From the NCBI RefSeq assembly GCF_000238095.2, contig NZ_JH815225.1:1660419-1724418 (forward strand): DNA of 64,000 nt. The letters are read 5' to 3'. The DNA is from Peptoanaerobacter stomatis (GTDB lineage: Bacteria; Bacillota; Clostridia; Peptostreptococcales; Filifactoraceae). Both the position numbers and the translations under genes were made by a program. Shown here one piece after another: positions 44,021-54,628 of the stretch (position 1 is the stretch's first letter; the number at the start of each line of letters is the position of its first letter). The notes beneath the pieces are model-generated. The model did no database searches and was not told the origin of the DNA. It saw only the letters and a list, made by a program, of their open reading frames with translations.

Positions 44021-45226
44021 ATGGAGAATGTAAGATGGATTATCAACGATAATTCAAGAGTTTCAGGTGAAAAAGCGAATGTAGATGCTTTCAGTCAAAA
44101 TGAAATTTCAAAGGCAAGAAACTTCCATAAAAAATTTGACATTTATGAGCCTACTCCACTTGCAAGACTTACTGAATTGTCAGCAAAGTTAGGGGTTAAG
44201 GAGTTTCTTGTAAAAGATGAGTCCAAAAGATTTGGACTTAATGCTTTTAAAGTGCTTGGAGGTTCATATGCAATAGGCAATTTCTTAGCTGAAAAGCTGG
44301 AAAAAAACATTGATGAAGTAGATTTTGATATGCTCAAATCAAACGAAACAAAGGAAAAATTGGGAGATATTACTTTTTACACAGCTACGGACGGAAATCA
44401 TGGTAGAGGTGTGGCTTGGGCAGCTAATCAACTTGGTCAAAAATCTGTTGTATATATGCCAAAAGGTTCTTCACAGTACAGACTTGATAAGATAAAGGCA
44501 GAAGGAGCAGATGCCAGCATAACTGATATGAACTATGATGAAGCGGTTAGATTGGCTGATAAAAACGCAAAAGCAACAGGCGGAGAAGTAATCCAAGATA
44601 CAGCTTGGGAAGGTTATGTAAAAGTGCCTATGTGGATAATGCAAGGCTACGGTACGCTTATGCTTGAGGCGGTTGAACAAATGAAAGAATATGGAATAGA
44701 TGCACCTACGCATGTATTCTTACAAGCAGGTGTTGGAGCTATGGCAGGTGCGGTTCAAGGGATGATAGCTTCTATATATCCTGAAAACAGACCTATAACT
44801 ACAATAGTTGAACCGGAAGTTGCAAACTGTATATTCCGTTCAGCAGAAAATAAAAAAATGACTAACGTTACAGGAGATATGTTTACTATAATGGCAGGTC
44901 TTGCTTGTGGTGAGCCTAATCCTATAGGTTGGGATATAATGAAAGATTATTCGGATGCATTTATATCTTGCCCTGAATATGTTGCAGCTGATGGTATGAG
45001 AGTTTTAGGTAATCCGCTTGGAAATGACCCTAAAGTTATATCAGGAGAATCAGGAGCTGTTACTTCAGGTATAGTATATGAAATCCTTACAGATGAAAAT
45101 TTAAAAGAACTTAAAGAAAAACTTAAAATAGATGAAAATTCAAAGATTCTTGTAATTTCAACAGAAGGGGATACAGATCCTGATAACTACAGAAAAATAG
45201 TTTGGGACGGAGAGTTTTCAAGATAG
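44021..45226 (+). CDS. dpaL: 2,3-diaminopropionate ammonia-lyase (YgeX/DpaL)
   Basis: 401-residue PLP enzyme converting 2,3-diaminopropionate to pyruvate and two ammonia. The PLP lysine is K77 in NAFKVLGGSYA; DGNHGRGVAWAA holds the cofactor phosphate and substrate region. Length equals E. coli YgeX (398). The start is ATG 44021 with GGGAGAG upstream, not the in-frame ATG at 43979. First gene behind the sigma-54 promoter. In the urate pathway it is the step that delivers pyruvate for fermentation. Confidence 0.94.
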   Translation: MENVRWIINDNSRVSGEKANVDAFSQNEISKARNFHKKFDIYEPTPLARLTELSAKLGVKEFLVKDESKRFGLNAFKVLGGSYAIGNFLAEKLEKNIDEVDFDMLKSNETKEKLGDITFYTATDGNHGRGVAWAANQLGQKSVVYMPKGSSQYRLDKIKAEGADASITDMNYDEAVRLADKNAKATGGEVIQDTAWEGYVKVPMWIMQGYGTLMLEAVEQMKEYGIDAPTHVFLQAGVGAMAGAVQGMIASIYPENRPITTIVEPEVANCIFRSAENKKMTNVTGDMFTIMAGLACGEPNPIGWDIMKDYSDAFISCPEYVAADGMRVLGNPLGNDPKVISGESGAVTSGIVYEILTDENLKELKEKLKIDENSKILVISTEGDTDPDNYRKIVWDGEFSR

Positions 45227-45343
45227 TTTTAGACTAAGTTTTGGATGGTAATTCTATTTTATTTAAATAGATTTTAGTATAAAATATTAATTTAAAAATT
45301 TGCTGTTAAAAGTCAGCAAAAAATATATAGGAGGAAGAAAAAA

Positions 45344-46669
45344 ATGAGTATTGATTACAAGTTAATTCAAGAAAAAGCAGAAGGCTATAAAGCTGCTATG
45401 ACAAAATTCTTAAGAGATGTAGTAAAGTTTCCTGGTGAAAGCTGCGGAGAAAAAGAACATGCTGAAAGAATTCTTGAAGAAATGAAAATGTTAGAGTTTG
45501 ATGAAGCGTATATAGACAAACAAGGAAACGTAATGGGATTCATGGGCAAAGGCGACAAGATAATAGCTTTTGACGGACATATAGATACAGTTGGTATAGG
45601 AAACAGAGCTAACTGGACATTCGATCCATATGAAGGATTCGAAGATGATTTGCATATAGGCGGTAGAGGAGTTTCTGACCAATTAGGTGGAGTTATATCT
45701 GCTGTTTACGGTGCAAGAATAATGAAAGAACTTAACCTTATCCCTGACGGATACAAAGTAATGGTTGTAGGAACAGTTCAAGAAGAAGACTGCGACGGAC
45801 TTTGCTGGGAATATATAATCAAAAAAGAAAACATAAGACCTGAATTTGTTGTATCTACAGAACCTACTGATGGTGGTATCTACAGAGGACAAAGAGGACG
45901 TATGGAAATAAGAGTTGACGTACAAGGTATATCTTGCCACGGTTCAGCTCCTGAGCGTGGAGATAATGCTATATACAAAATGTCTGAAATAATCCAAAAC
46001 ATAAGAGATCTTAATGCAAATTCTGCAGACGAGTCTACTGCAATAAGAGGACTTGTAAAAATGCTTGATAAAAAATACAATCCTGAGCATTATGAAGAAG
46101 CTAACTTCCTTGGAAGAGGAACAGTTACAGTATCTCAAATATTCTACACATCTCCAAGCCGTTGTGCAGTAGCTGACTCTTGCAGCATATCACTTGACAG
46201 AAGAATGACTGCAGGTGAAACATGGCAAAGTTGTATAAAAGAGATTGAAGACCTTCCGGCAGTACAAAAATACGGTGCTAAGGTATCAATGTACGAATAT
46301 GATGTACCATCTTGGACAGGAGAAAAATATCCTATAGAATGCTACTTCCCAACTTGGGTAATTCCAAAAGATCACAATGTTACAAAATCTCTTGAAAAAG
46401 TATATCAAGGACTATACAATACTGAACTTAGAAAAGGTGACGTAGATAATATAGAAATGAGACAAGCAAGACCTCTTACAGATAAATGGACATTCTCTAC
46501 AAACGGTGTGTCTATAATGGGAAGAAACGGAATACCTTGCATAGGATTTGGACCTGGAGCGGAAGCTCAAGCCCATGCACCAAATGAAATAACTTGGAAA
46601 AACGACTTGGTAACTTGCGCTGCTTTATATGCAGGAGTTCCTTACGAATATTCACAAATAGTAAAATAA
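45344..46669 (+). CDS. ygeY: YgeY-family M20 peptidase/deacetylase
   Basis: 441-residue M20 metallohydrolase. Metal ligands: H79 and D81 in DGHIDTVG, the catalytic/metal pair in QEEDCDG, and the later [10 protein letters not shown] and GHGSAPERG-like [13 protein letters not shown]. It is longer than E. coli YgeY (~403) by about 40 residues. In E. coli and gut anaerobes ygeY always sits between ygeX and ygeW and is required for urate breakdown; it is thought to hydrolyse a ureido or amide intermediate. RBS AGGAGGAAG. A 117-bp gap separates it from dpaL with no terminator. Confidence 0.92.
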   Translation: MSIDYKLIQEKAEGYKAAMTKFLRDVVKFPGESCGEKEHAERILEEMKMLEFDEAYIDKQGNVMGFMGKGDKIIAFDGHIDTVGIGNRANWTFDPYEGFEDDLHIGGRGVSDQLGGVISAVYGARIMKELNLIPDGYKVMVVGTVQEEDCDGLCWEYIIKKENIRPEFVVSTEPTDGGIYRGQRGRMEIRVDVQGISCHGSAPERGDNAIYKMSEIIQNIRDLNANSADESTAIRGLVKMLDKKYNPEHYEEANFLGRGTVTVSQIFYTSPSRCAVADSCSISLDRRMTAGETWQSCIKEIEDLPAVQKYGAKVSMYEYDVPSWTGEKYPIECYFPTWVIPKDHNVTKSLEKVYQGLYNTELRKGDVDNIEMRQARPLTDKWTFSTNGVSIMGRNGIPCIGFGPGAEAQAHAPNEITWKNDLVTCAALYAGVPYEYSQIVK

Positions 46670-46722
46670 ATTTTAATATTATTGGACTAAAAAATAAACA
46701 AGTTTTAAGTTTAAAGCTAAAA

Positions 46723-46775
46723 GAAGAGTGCGTGTTTGAAATGCAACTTCATATGTGCGTTAAACACGCATCTTC
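46723..46775 (+). terminator. Stem-loop between ygeY and ygeW
   Basis: GAAGAGTGCGTGTTT (46723-46737) pairs with AAACACGCATCTTC (46762-46775) with one bulge. There is no T run after it, so it may protect or process the mRNA instead of ending it. Confidence 0.55.
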
Positions 46776-46832
46776 GGCTTAATATGGAGTAATTACAAAT
46801 TAAATAATAAATTAATTTCGGAGGATTAAATA

Positions 46833-48026
46833 ATGTCATTAATGCAAAGATATGTAAACAAATTAGATTCACTAAATTTTGAAAAAATGTACAACAACGA
46901 TTTTTTTGAAACTTGGACAAAAACATTTGATGAATTACAAGCTACTTGGACAGTTGCAGATGCACTTAGAAAATTGAGAGAAGAAAACATATCTACAAAG
47001 ATATTCGATTCAGGTCTTGGAATATCACTATTTAGAGATAACTCAACAAGAACAAGATTCTCTTTTGCATCAGCTTGTAACCTATTAGGTTTAGAAGTAC
47101 AAGACTTAGATGAAGGAAAATCACAAATAGCACACGGTGAAACAGTTAGAGAAACAGCTAATATGATATCATTTATGGCTGATGTTATAGGTATCAGAGA
47201 TGATATGTATATCGGAAAAGGTAACAAATATATGAGAGATTATGCATCATATGTTGACGAAGGACATAAAGACGGTATATTAGAGCAAAGACCTACACTT
47301 GTTGACCTTCAATGCGATATAGATCACCCTACACAAACAATGGCTGACGCACTTCATGTAATACACGAATTTGGTGGAATAGAAAATCTTAAAGGCAAAA
47401 AAATAGCTATGACTTGGGCTTACTCACCATCTTACGGAAAACCACTTTCAGTACCTCAAGGTGTTGTAGGACTATTTACAAGATTAGGAATGGAAGTATC
47501 TCTTGCTCATCCGGAAGGTTATGAAATAATGCCTGAAGTAGAAGAAATAGGTAGAAAAAATGCAGCAGCTTATGGTGGAAAATTCACTAAGACAAACTCA
47601 ATGGCAGAAGCATTCAAAGATGCAGATATAGTATATCCTAAATCTTGGGCTCCTTTTGCAGCTATGGAAAAAAGAACAGACCTTTATGGAAAAGGCGATA
47701 TGAACGGAATAAATGAACTTGAAAAAGAACTTCTTGCTCAAAACGCTAAACATAAAGATTGGGAATGTACAGAAGAGTTAATGAAAACTACTAAAGACGG
47801 AAAAGCTCTTTACCTACACTGCTTGCCTGCTGATATAACAGGACTTAGCTGTAAAGAAGGAGAAGTTGAAAACTCAGTATTCGACAGATATAGAGTGCCT
47901 CTATACAAAGAAGCAAGCTTCAAACCATATATAATAGCAGCTATGATATTCTTATCAAAAGTAAGAAATCCACAAGATATGTTGCAAAGATTAGAAAATG
48001 CAAAAAAAGAAAGATGGATGAAATAG
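46833..48026 (+). CDS. ygeW: YgeW knotted carbamoyltransferase
   Basis: 397-residue member of the aspartate/ornithine carbamoyltransferase family, same length as E. coli YgeW (396). The carbamoyl phosphate loop is FRDNSTRTRFSFASA; HCLPAD is the second family signature. Biochemical substrate is unsettled. In purine fermentation it most likely runs as a phosphorolytic carbamoyl transfer, producing carbamoyl phosphate for the carbamate kinase gene 2 kb downstream. RBS CGGAGGA. Confidence 0.93.
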   Translation: MSLMQRYVNKLDSLNFEKMYNNDFFETWTKTFDELQATWTVADALRKLREENISTKIFDSGLGISLFRDNSTRTRFSFASACNLLGLEVQDLDEGKSQIAHGETVRETANMISFMADVIGIRDDMYIGKGNKYMRDYASYVDEGHKDGILEQRPTLVDLQCDIDHPTQTMADALHVIHEFGGIENLKGKKIAMTWAYSPSYGKPLSVPQGVVGLFTRLGMEVSLAHPEGYEIMPEVEEIGRKNAAAYGGKFTKTNSMAEAFKDADIVYPKSWAPFAAMEKRTDLYGKGDMNGINELEKELLAQNAKHKDWECTEELMKTTKDGKALYLHCLPADITGLSCKEGEVENSVFDRYRVPLYKEASFKPYIIAAMIFLSKVRNPQDMLQRLENAKKERWMK

Positions 48027-48060
48027 TATAAGTTATAAAATCATTACAACTTAATATTTT

Positions 48061-48097
48061 CCTTTGGCAAAGGTGCTTTGCCAAAGGAATCATTTTT
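48061..48097 (+). terminator. Hairpin terminator after ygeW; rest of the 48027-48521 gap
   Basis: CCTTTGGCAAAG-gtg-CTTTGCCAAAGG (48061-48087), then AATCATTTTT. It would separate the dpaL-ygeY-ygeW unit from the permease. The rest of the gap holds a second inverted repeat (TTTGATTTAA at 48368-48377 with TTAAATCAAA at 48390-48399) ahead of the permease gene, possibly regulatory. No sigma-54 consensus. Confidence 0.75.
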
Positions 48098-48521
48098 AAT
48101 ATTGCGTGGAAATTTTTATATTTTATGTATATTAAATTTTGCTGAATATTAGGCAAAGTAAGGGACCCATCTAAAATTTAAATAAATGACAGTACTAAGA
48201 TAAGTGTGGATTTATTTGCAACATTTATCACCAACTCAGCTTTTCTGAATAAATAAAGTAGTATAACTACTGAAATATTAACATTTGGAAAAATAATAAT
48301 ATACAACTCGACAAAAAAATAATTGCACTTTTAAATTTATACTATTTATATCATAATACTGTAAAGATTTGATTTAAAAAGCCTTGTGCTTAAATCAAAG
48401 ATTTTAGAATAAGTCGAGGTAAGTATTTTATTTCACTTCTTCCTTGTAATTTTAGGGATTTTGTGTCTATTTCCATGTGTAATTGAGTCATTAATATTGA
48501 TTTAAATAGGGGAGATAATTA

Positions 48522-49889
48522 ATGGAAAACACTAAAGAAAATAATAAAAATTTATACATATACGAAGCGCCGCTTTCAATGTCTGATACTGCTCCACTTG
48601 GTTTTCAGCACGTTGTTGCAATGGTAGTAGGATGTATAACGCCGGCACTTATAATATCCGGAGGAGCTGGATTATCACCGGAAGATAAGGTGCTACTTGT
48701 TCAATCTTCATTAATTTTTGCAGGGCTTGCTACATTATTGCAAAACTTCGGTCTTTTTGGAAAATTAGGCTCTAAGTTGCCTGTTATAATGGGGGTAGGT
48801 TTTGCCTATGTGTCAACGCTTTCAGCTATAGTGAAAAACGCTATAGAAGCAGGCTTTGACGGTCCTAAAGCTATGGCAGTGGTGTTTGGAGCTCAGCTTG
48901 TAGGTGGAATAATTTCAATGATTTTTGGGCTATTTGTAAAGAAATTGACAAAACTTTTCCCACCACTTGTTACAGGAACAGTTATACTTTCAATAGGTTT
49001 AGGTCTATATCCGGTTGCTGTAAGATATATGGCAGGAGGAGGAAATATAGATATAAATCCAAATTTCGGTTCACTTAAAAACTGGGCTGTAGCTCTTATA
49101 ACTTTGGCAGTAGTTTTAGTATGTAATAACTGGGGAAAAGGAACAATAAAACTTGCTTCTATATTGATAGGAGTTATAGTAGGATATTTAGTATCTATAC
49201 CTCTTGGTATGGTTAATTTTTCAAGCATAGCAAATGCAGGTCTTGTTCAAGCACCAAAACCTATGCATTTCGGTTTTGAGTTTGTACCATCAGCAATCAT
49301 ATCTCTTGGAATACTTCATATAGTAAACTCAATACAAGCCATAGGTGATTTAACTGCAACAACACAAGGTGGAATGGATAGACTACCTACAGATGATGAG
49401 CTTCAAGGCGGAATAATAGGTTACGGATTTTCAAGTTTAATGGGTTCTGTATTTGGTTGTATGCCTCTTTCAACATTCAGTCAAAATGTTGGTATAGTTA
49501 CACTTAATAAATGTATAAATAGAAAAATATTTGTGTTCTCATCAATAATTGTAATAATAGCAGGACTTTTACCAAAAATTTCAGCTGTACTTACAACAAT
49601 TCCTCAGGCGGTTCTTGGAGGTGCTACAATATCAGTTTTTGCAACAATATCTATGACAGGAGTAAAAATGATATCAAGTGCAGGTTTAAATCCAAGAAAT
49701 ATAGGAGTGGTAGGAATAGCACTTGCTATAGGAGAAGGTATAGTTAGAGTACCCGGATCACTTACAGGATTTCCTAAAATGATTATAGACGTATTTGGAA
49801 CTTCAGCTACAAGTACGACTACATTGATAGCTGTGGTATTGAATCTTGTATTACCACAAATTATTGAAAATAATTCGAAAAAAGAATAA
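48522..49889 (+). CDS. NCS2-family purine/urate permease
   Basis: 455-residue membrane transporter with about 14 hydrophobic segments (uracil/xanthine/urate nucleobase:cation symporter-2). The NAT signature region is FSQNVGIVTLNKCINRK; the conserved substrate-site segment around SIQAIGDLTATTQGG is present. E. coli homologues in the same genomic setting are UacT (YgfU, urate) and XanQ (xanthine). Placement in a urate-degradation cluster makes urate or xanthine the likely cargo. RBS GGGGAG. Confidence 0.92.
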   Translation: MENTKENNKNLYIYEAPLSMSDTAPLGFQHVVAMVVGCITPALIISGGAGLSPEDKVLLVQSSLIFAGLATLLQNFGLFGKLGSKLPVIMGVGFAYVSTLSAIVKNAIEAGFDGPKAMAVVFGAQLVGGIISMIFGLFVKKLTKLFPPLVTGTVILSIGLGLYPVAVRYMAGGGNIDINPNFGSLKNWAVALITLAVVLVCNNWGKGTIKLASILIGVIVGYLVSIPLGMVNFSSIANAGLVQAPKPMHFGFEFVPSAIISLGILHIVNSIQAIGDLTATTQGGMDRLPTDDELQGGIIGYGFSSLMGSVFGCMPLSTFSQNVGIVTLNKCINRKIFVFSSIIVIIAGLLPKISAVLTTIPQAVLGGATISVFATISMTGVKMISSAGLNPRNIGVVGIALAIGEGIVRVPGSLTGFPKMIIDVFGTSATSTTTLIAVVLNLVLPQIIENNSKKE

Positions 49890-50015
49890 TTTTGTATTGA
49901 AAATATATAAATCTTAAAAATTCAATTTAAATTAAAAAATCTAATAATTTATTATAAAAATTTAAATATTGATTTTATATAAAAATATAATATTGATAGT
50001 AGTGGAGGCGAATAA

Positions 50016-50948
50016 ATGAAAATAGTGTTAGCGCTTGGTGGAAATGCCCTTGGCAACACACCTGAAGAGCAAAAAGAAGCTGTTAAGACGACTGCGAAGT
50101 CCATAGTAGATTTGATTCAATCAGGCAATAAAGTAATAATAGGTCATGGAAACGGACCACAAGTAGGTATGATAAACAATGCCATGGACATAGCGGCAAA
50201 AGCTGAAGCTAAAATACCTCAGATGCCTTTCCCTGAATGCGGAGCCATGAGTCAGGGATATATAGGATATCACCTTCAAAATGCCATAAAAAATGAAGCT
50301 GCTAAGAGAGGTAGAGGCGATTTACCTGTAATTACGGTTGTAACTCAAACGTTGGTTGATGAAAGCGATCCTGCTTTTAAAAATCCTACAAAACCTGTTG
50401 GAGCATTTATGACTAAAGAAGAAGCTGATGTACTTGCAAGCAAAGGCATAGCTGTAAAGGAAGACGCAGGTAGAGGATATAGAACTGTAGTTCCATCACC
50501 AAAACCTATTGATATAGTTGAAAAAGACTCACTGCTAAATATTTTTAATGACAGAATAGTCATGATATGCGGCGGTGGCGGTGGTATACCTGTAGTAAAA
50601 AGAGGAGACGAACTTGTAGGTGTGCCTGCCGTAATAGACAAAGACTTTACTTGTGAAAAAATTGCTGAGATATTGGATGCAGATGTATTTTTGGTACTTA
50701 CAGCAGTAGATAAAGTGGCAATAAGATTTGGAAAACCTGATGTAAAATGGCTTGACACAATATCACTTGAAGAAGTACAAAAATATATAGACGACAAAGA
50801 GTTTGCAGAAGGTTCAATGTTGCCGAAGGTATTGGCTGCGGTTGAATTTGCAAAATCTAAAAAAGGAAGAAAAGCTATAATAACATCACTTGAAAAAGCC
50901 GATGAAGCTATAGCAGGAAAAACAGGAACAGTTATAGTAAATGAATAG
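50016..50948 (+). CDS. arcC: Carbamate kinase (ArcC/YqeA)
   Basis: 310-residue amino-acid-kinase-fold enzyme making ATP from carbamoyl phosphate and ADP. Signature parts: LALGGNALG (N-terminal phosphate loop), GHGNGPQVG, CGGGGGIPV, and DKDFTCEKIAEILDADVFLVLTAVD. RBS TGGAGGCG. No arginine deiminase genes are near, so the carbamoyl phosphate must come from YgeW in this cluster. This is the only obvious substrate-level ATP step in the set, matching the role proposed for E. coli YqeA. Confidence 0.94.
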   Translation: MKIVLALGGNALGNTPEEQKEAVKTTAKSIVDLIQSGNKVIIGHGNGPQVGMINNAMDIAAKAEAKIPQMPFPECGAMSQGYIGYHLQNAIKNEAAKRGRGDLPVITVVTQTLVDESDPAFKNPTKPVGAFMTKEEADVLASKGIAVKEDAGRGYRTVVPSPKPIDIVEKDSLLNIFNDRIVMICGGGGGIPVVKRGDELVGVPAVIDKDFTCEKIAEILDADVFLVLTAVDKVAIRFGKPDVKWLDTISLEEVQKYIDDKEFAEGSMLPKVLAAVEFAKSKKGRKAIITSLEKADEAIAGKTGTVIVNE

Positions 50949-51054
50949 TTTTTAAAATTCATATTAAGTATAAATTAATATTTATGAATTAGTGGAAGAA
51001 ATGGCAAGAAAAGACGAATAATAAAGTTTTAAAGGAAGAGATATGTTTTAATTG

Positions 51055-51100
51055 AACCGCTATATAAATTTAGATACTGATATTTAACTATATAGCGGTT
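51055..51100 (+). terminator. Hairpin after arcC; rest of the 50949-51367 gap
   Basis: AACCGCTATATA (51055-51066) and TATATAGCGGTT (51089-51100), a 12-bp stem. T content after it is moderate. The remaining gap before ygfK has a TATCATTTTAAAATGATA palindrome (51235-51252) that shares half-sites with the activator palindromes but not their spacing, and otherwise nothing clear. Confidence 0.55.
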
Positions 51101-51367
51101 TAATACTAAGTTATAAATTATTTTAAAAAGTAATTTTGCAGGTAAAAATATATTGTTCTACTCTCAAATAAAAATAGAGTGCTCTGAAAGAAATCGCTAA
51201 CAATATTTGAGAAATGGCAGTTTTAAGGTTTATGTATCATTTTAAAATGATATTAGATTTTATTAAAAAAGAATTATTTTGAGCTTGAAAAAAATTGAAA
51301 CTTATATAAATAAAAAAATTATTTGAATTAATGTTTACAAAAAACTTTTAATTTAGGAGGGGAAATT

Positions 51368-54300
51368 ATGAGTGAATTAATGAGAGGAATTCCTTTTGAA
51401 AATATCATAACTTGGTCTTTGGACGAATACAAGAAGATGGGAAGCGTATTTGGGATAAGAAAAGACAAGTTTTATTTCAACAAATCAGGAAAGAAACAAA
51501 AAATTGTGCTTGGAGATGAAATATCAACTATAGTAGGACCTGCTGCAGGACCAAACTCTCAACTTGCACAAAATATAGTAGCGTCTTATCTTTCAGGAGC
51601 AAGATTCATGGAACTTAAGACTGTACAAAAGATGGACGGTAAAGAATTGCAAGACTGCATAGCAAGACCATGTATATATGCAGAAGACGAATGCTACAAC
51701 TGTGAATGGTCTACAGAGCTTACAGTGCTTATGGCTTATGAAGAATATGTAAAAGCTTACTTTGCCTGTATTGTGCTTGCAAAGGAATTTGGCATATCAG
51801 ACAGCCAAGACTTTGCATACAATATGAGTGTAGGATATGATTTGGAAGGTATAAAGCTTCCTAAGATAGACAGCTATATAGAAAATATGAAAGATGCTTC
51901 TAAGACAGAGATATTCAACGAATGTAAGAACTTCTTAAAAGAAAATATATCAATGTTTTCAAAGTTTACACTTGAAGACTTGGAAAAAATATCTCCAAAT
52001 ATCTGTAATTCAGTAACATTGTCAACATTGCACGGATGTCCTGCTGAAGACATTGAAAAGATAAGTTATTATCTTCTTACTGAAAAGAAAGTAAACGCAT
52101 TTATAAAATGTAACCCTACTTTACTTGGATATGAATTTGCAAGAAGTATGCTTGATAAAATGGGATATGACTATATCGCATTTGACGATCACCATTTCAA
52201 TAACGACCTACAATATGCAGATGCTATTGCAATGTTTAGGAGATTATTGAAGGTTGCTGAAAACGAAGGTAAGGCATTTGGACTTAAGATTACAAATACC
52301 TTCCCTGTACAAGTTAAAAAAGGCGAATTGCCTTCTGAAGAAATGTACATGGCAGGACGTTCTCTATATCTATTGTCATTGTCATTGGCAAGCAAGCTTT
52401 CAACTGAATTTAAGGGACAATTACCTATGGCTTATTCAGGTGGAGCTGATGCATTTAATATAAGAGAAATATTTGAAACTGGAGTAATGCCAATAACAGT
52501 TGCAACTACAATATTAAAACCTGGCGGATACGAAAGATTCAGACAACTTGCTGAAGAAACTGAAGACTTGATGAAAGATAAATACGAAGGTATAGACCAT
52601 GAAAAACTTGCAAAAGTTGTGGCAAATATACCTAATGAAAGAAGAAATCACAAGCTTTATAGAGAAAAAGCAGGAAACAGAAAGACAGATTCTGAATTGC
52701 CACTGTTTGATTGCTACAAGGCACCATGTAAGGACGGCGGTTGTCCGATAGAACAACAAATACCTGAATATCTTAAACTTGTTGCTGACAAGAATTACGA
52801 CAAGGCTATAGAAGTTATAGCAAATGACAATACTGCACCTACTATCTTGGGCGTACTATGTGCTCATCACTGTCAAGATCGTTGTACGAGAGTTGACTAC
52901 GATAAGACACTTCAAATCAGAGATATGAAACTTATAGCTGCTGACAACGCACAAGATAAGTTTATAAGCAATATCAAAAAAGTTGACTTGAAGACTCAAA
53001 ACAAGGTAGCAGTAATAGGAGCAGGACCTGTAGGTATAGCTGTAGCATCATACCTTAGAAGAAACGGAGTTGCAGTTACAGTATTTGAAAAACTATCAAA
53101 ACCTTACGGTATAGTAAGCCACATCATACCTGAGTTTAGAATATCAAATGAACAAATTGAAAGAGACTACCAAATAGCTGTAAATCAAGGAGTAGAATTC
53201 AGATTCAACACTGAAGTTAAAGACAGTTATGAAAATCTTCAAAAAGAATATAAATATGTAGTTGTATGTACAGGTGCTTGGGAAAAAGGTCTATCACCTG
53301 TTAAAGATGGAGCAGACAAGATAATAGACGCTCTTGAATTCTTGGGTGAATACAAAAATAGCGGAAAAGTAGCAAAAGCTGGAAAGAAGATAGCGGTTGT
53401 AGGAGCCGGAGACGTTGCAATGGACTGCGTAAGAGTAGCAAGCAAACTTGAAGGCGTAGAAAAGGCTGTACTTGTATACAGAAGAACAGAAGCCTATATG
53501 CCGGCTGCACAAGAAGAAGTGGATCACATCAAAAAAGAAGGTATAGAAATAATGGAACTTACAGCTCCTGTAAGTTTTGACGGCAAGACTTTCAAATGTG
53601 AAAAGATGACTCTTGGCGATTTTGATGAAAGTGGAAGAAAATCTGTAGTAGGAACAGGAGAAATCTTGGATCTTGACTTTGATACAGTAGTAGGAGCTAC
53701 AGGTGCAAGAGTTGATGTAAGTGCATTTGCTGAAAATAAACTTTCTGTTGATAAAAAAGGCTATGCTGTACTAAGCGCTACAAACGAAACAAGCAAAAAA
53801 GACGTATATGTAGCAGGGGATTGCAAGAGAGGACCTTCTACTATAGTAAAGGGTATGGGAGATGCTAAGAAGATAGCCCTTGATATAATGTCAAAAGAAA
53901 ATATCAAAGCTGACTTTGTAAAATTCGACATAGTTGAAGACGAAAACGAACTTTACAAGAGAAGAGCAATACTTGTATTACCACAAGTTGGAGAAAAAGA
54001 AGGGGACAGATGTCTAAAATGCGACCAAATATGCGAAGTCTGCGTACAAGTTTGTCCTAATAGAGCCAATGTAATGGTAGAAGTAGATGGATATGAACTT
54101 GGTCATCAAATAGTGCATATAGACGGAATGTGTAACGAATGTGGTAACTGCGGAGTGTTCTGTCCACATGCAGGAAGACCTTACAAAGACAAATTTACAG
54201 TATTTTGGACACTTTACGATTTTGAAGAATCAACTAACGAAGGATTCTACAAAAAACCTGACGGCACTTACCTTTTCAGAGTTGGAAAAGATGTAGTTGA

Positions 54301-54415
54301 ATACAAAAAGGGTGGAGATAACATTCCTAAGCAATATATCAACATGCTTGAACAACTTGAAGAAAAATATTCATATTATGTGATAGAAAATATAGTTGAA
54401 AGACCTTTCGTATAG
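51368..54415 (+). CDS. ygfK: YgfK, iron-sulfur flavin oxidoreductase subunit
   Basis: 1015-residue protein (E. coli YgfK ~1032), often annotated as putative selenate reductase. N-terminal ~430 residues form a dihydropyrimidine-dehydrogenase/DHOD-like barrel. Next comes a cysteine-rich GltD-type linker (APCKDGGCPIEQ near 452 and CAHHCQDRC near 497). The two dinucleotide folds follow (VIGAGPVGIAVASYL near 548, VVGAGDVAMDCVRVA near 676). A C-terminal 2[4Fe-4S] ferredoxin ends it (CLKCDQICEVCVQVCP near 881, CNECGNCGVFCPH near 921). It is essential for urate catabolism in bacteria with this cluster and likely carries electrons to or from a purine ring step. RBS AGGAGGGG. Confidence 0.93.
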   Translation: MSELMRGIPFENIITWSLDEYKKMGSVFGIRKDKFYFNKSGKKQKIVLGDEISTIVGPAAGPNSQLAQNIVASYLSGARFMELKTVQKMDGKELQDCIARPCIYAEDECYNCEWSTELTVLMAYEEYVKAYFACIVLAKEFGISDSQDFAYNMSVGYDLEGIKLPKIDSYIENMKDASKTEIFNECKNFLKENISMFSKFTLEDLEKISPNICNSVTLSTLHGCPAEDIEKISYYLLTEKKVNAFIKCNPTLLGYEFARSMLDKMGYDYIAFDDHHFNNDLQYADAIAMFRRLLKVAENEGKAFGLKITNTFPVQVKKGELPSEEMYMAGRSLYLLSLSLASKLSTEFKGQLPMAYSGGADAFNIREIFETGVMPITVATTILKPGGYERFRQLAEETEDLMKDKYEGIDHEKLAKVVANIPNERRNHKLYREKAGNRKTDSELPLFDCYKAPCKDGGCPIEQQIPEYLKLVADKNYDKAIEVIANDNTAPTILGVLCAHHCQDRCTRVDYDKTLQIRDMKLIAADNAQDKFISNIKKVDLKTQNKVAVIGAGPVGIAVASYLRRNGVAVTVFEKLSKPYGIVSHIIPEFRISNEQIERDYQIAVNQGVEFRFNTEVKDSYENLQKEYKYVVVCTGAWEKGLSPVKDGADKIIDALEFLGEYKNSGKVAKAGKKIAVVGAGDVAMDCVRVASKLEGVEKAVLVYRRTEAYMPAAQEEVDHIKKEGIEIMELTAPVSFDGKTFKCEKMTLGDFDESGRKSVVGTGEILDLDFDTVVGATGARVDVSAFAENKLSVDKKGYAVLSATNETSKKDVYVAGDCKRGPSTIVKGMGDAKKIALDIMSKENIKADFVKFDIVEDENELYKRRAILVLPQVGEKEGDRCLKCDQICEVCVQVCPNRANVMVEVDGYELGHQIVHIDGMCNECGNCGVFCPHAGRPYKDKFTVFWTLYDFEESTNEGFYKKPDGTYLFRVGKDVVEYKKGGDNIPKQYINMLEQLEEKYSYYVIENIVERPFV

Positions 54416-54438
54416 AAAAGTTTGAAAAATAATCTTGT

Positions 54439-54470
54439 GGGGCGGATTGCAATAATATGCTTTCGCCCTG
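54439..54470 (+). other. GC-rich hairpin after ygfK
   Basis: GGGCG...GC and GC...CGCCC arms in an otherwise AT-rich 213-bp gap, without a following T run. Possibly an mRNA 3' end or processing site before the CCG-protein gene. Confidence 0.35.
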
Positions 54471-54628
54471 TAAGATAAGTATATAAAAATTTATGCAAAA
54501 GCACATTCAATAAACCGTACACAATATTTCTTTATACATTGATTCAAGGCTGAAAAAACTGCTTAATATAGTTGATATTTTAGATGAATATATTGTAGAA
54601 GTACTGTAGGGAAAAAGGAAGTGATTTC

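Noticed and set aside
51235-51252. Fourth activator site before ygfK
   Set aside because: TATCATTTTAAAATGATA is palindromic, but the half-site order and spacing differ from TTATCA-N3-TGATAA, and no sigma-54 promoter follows.
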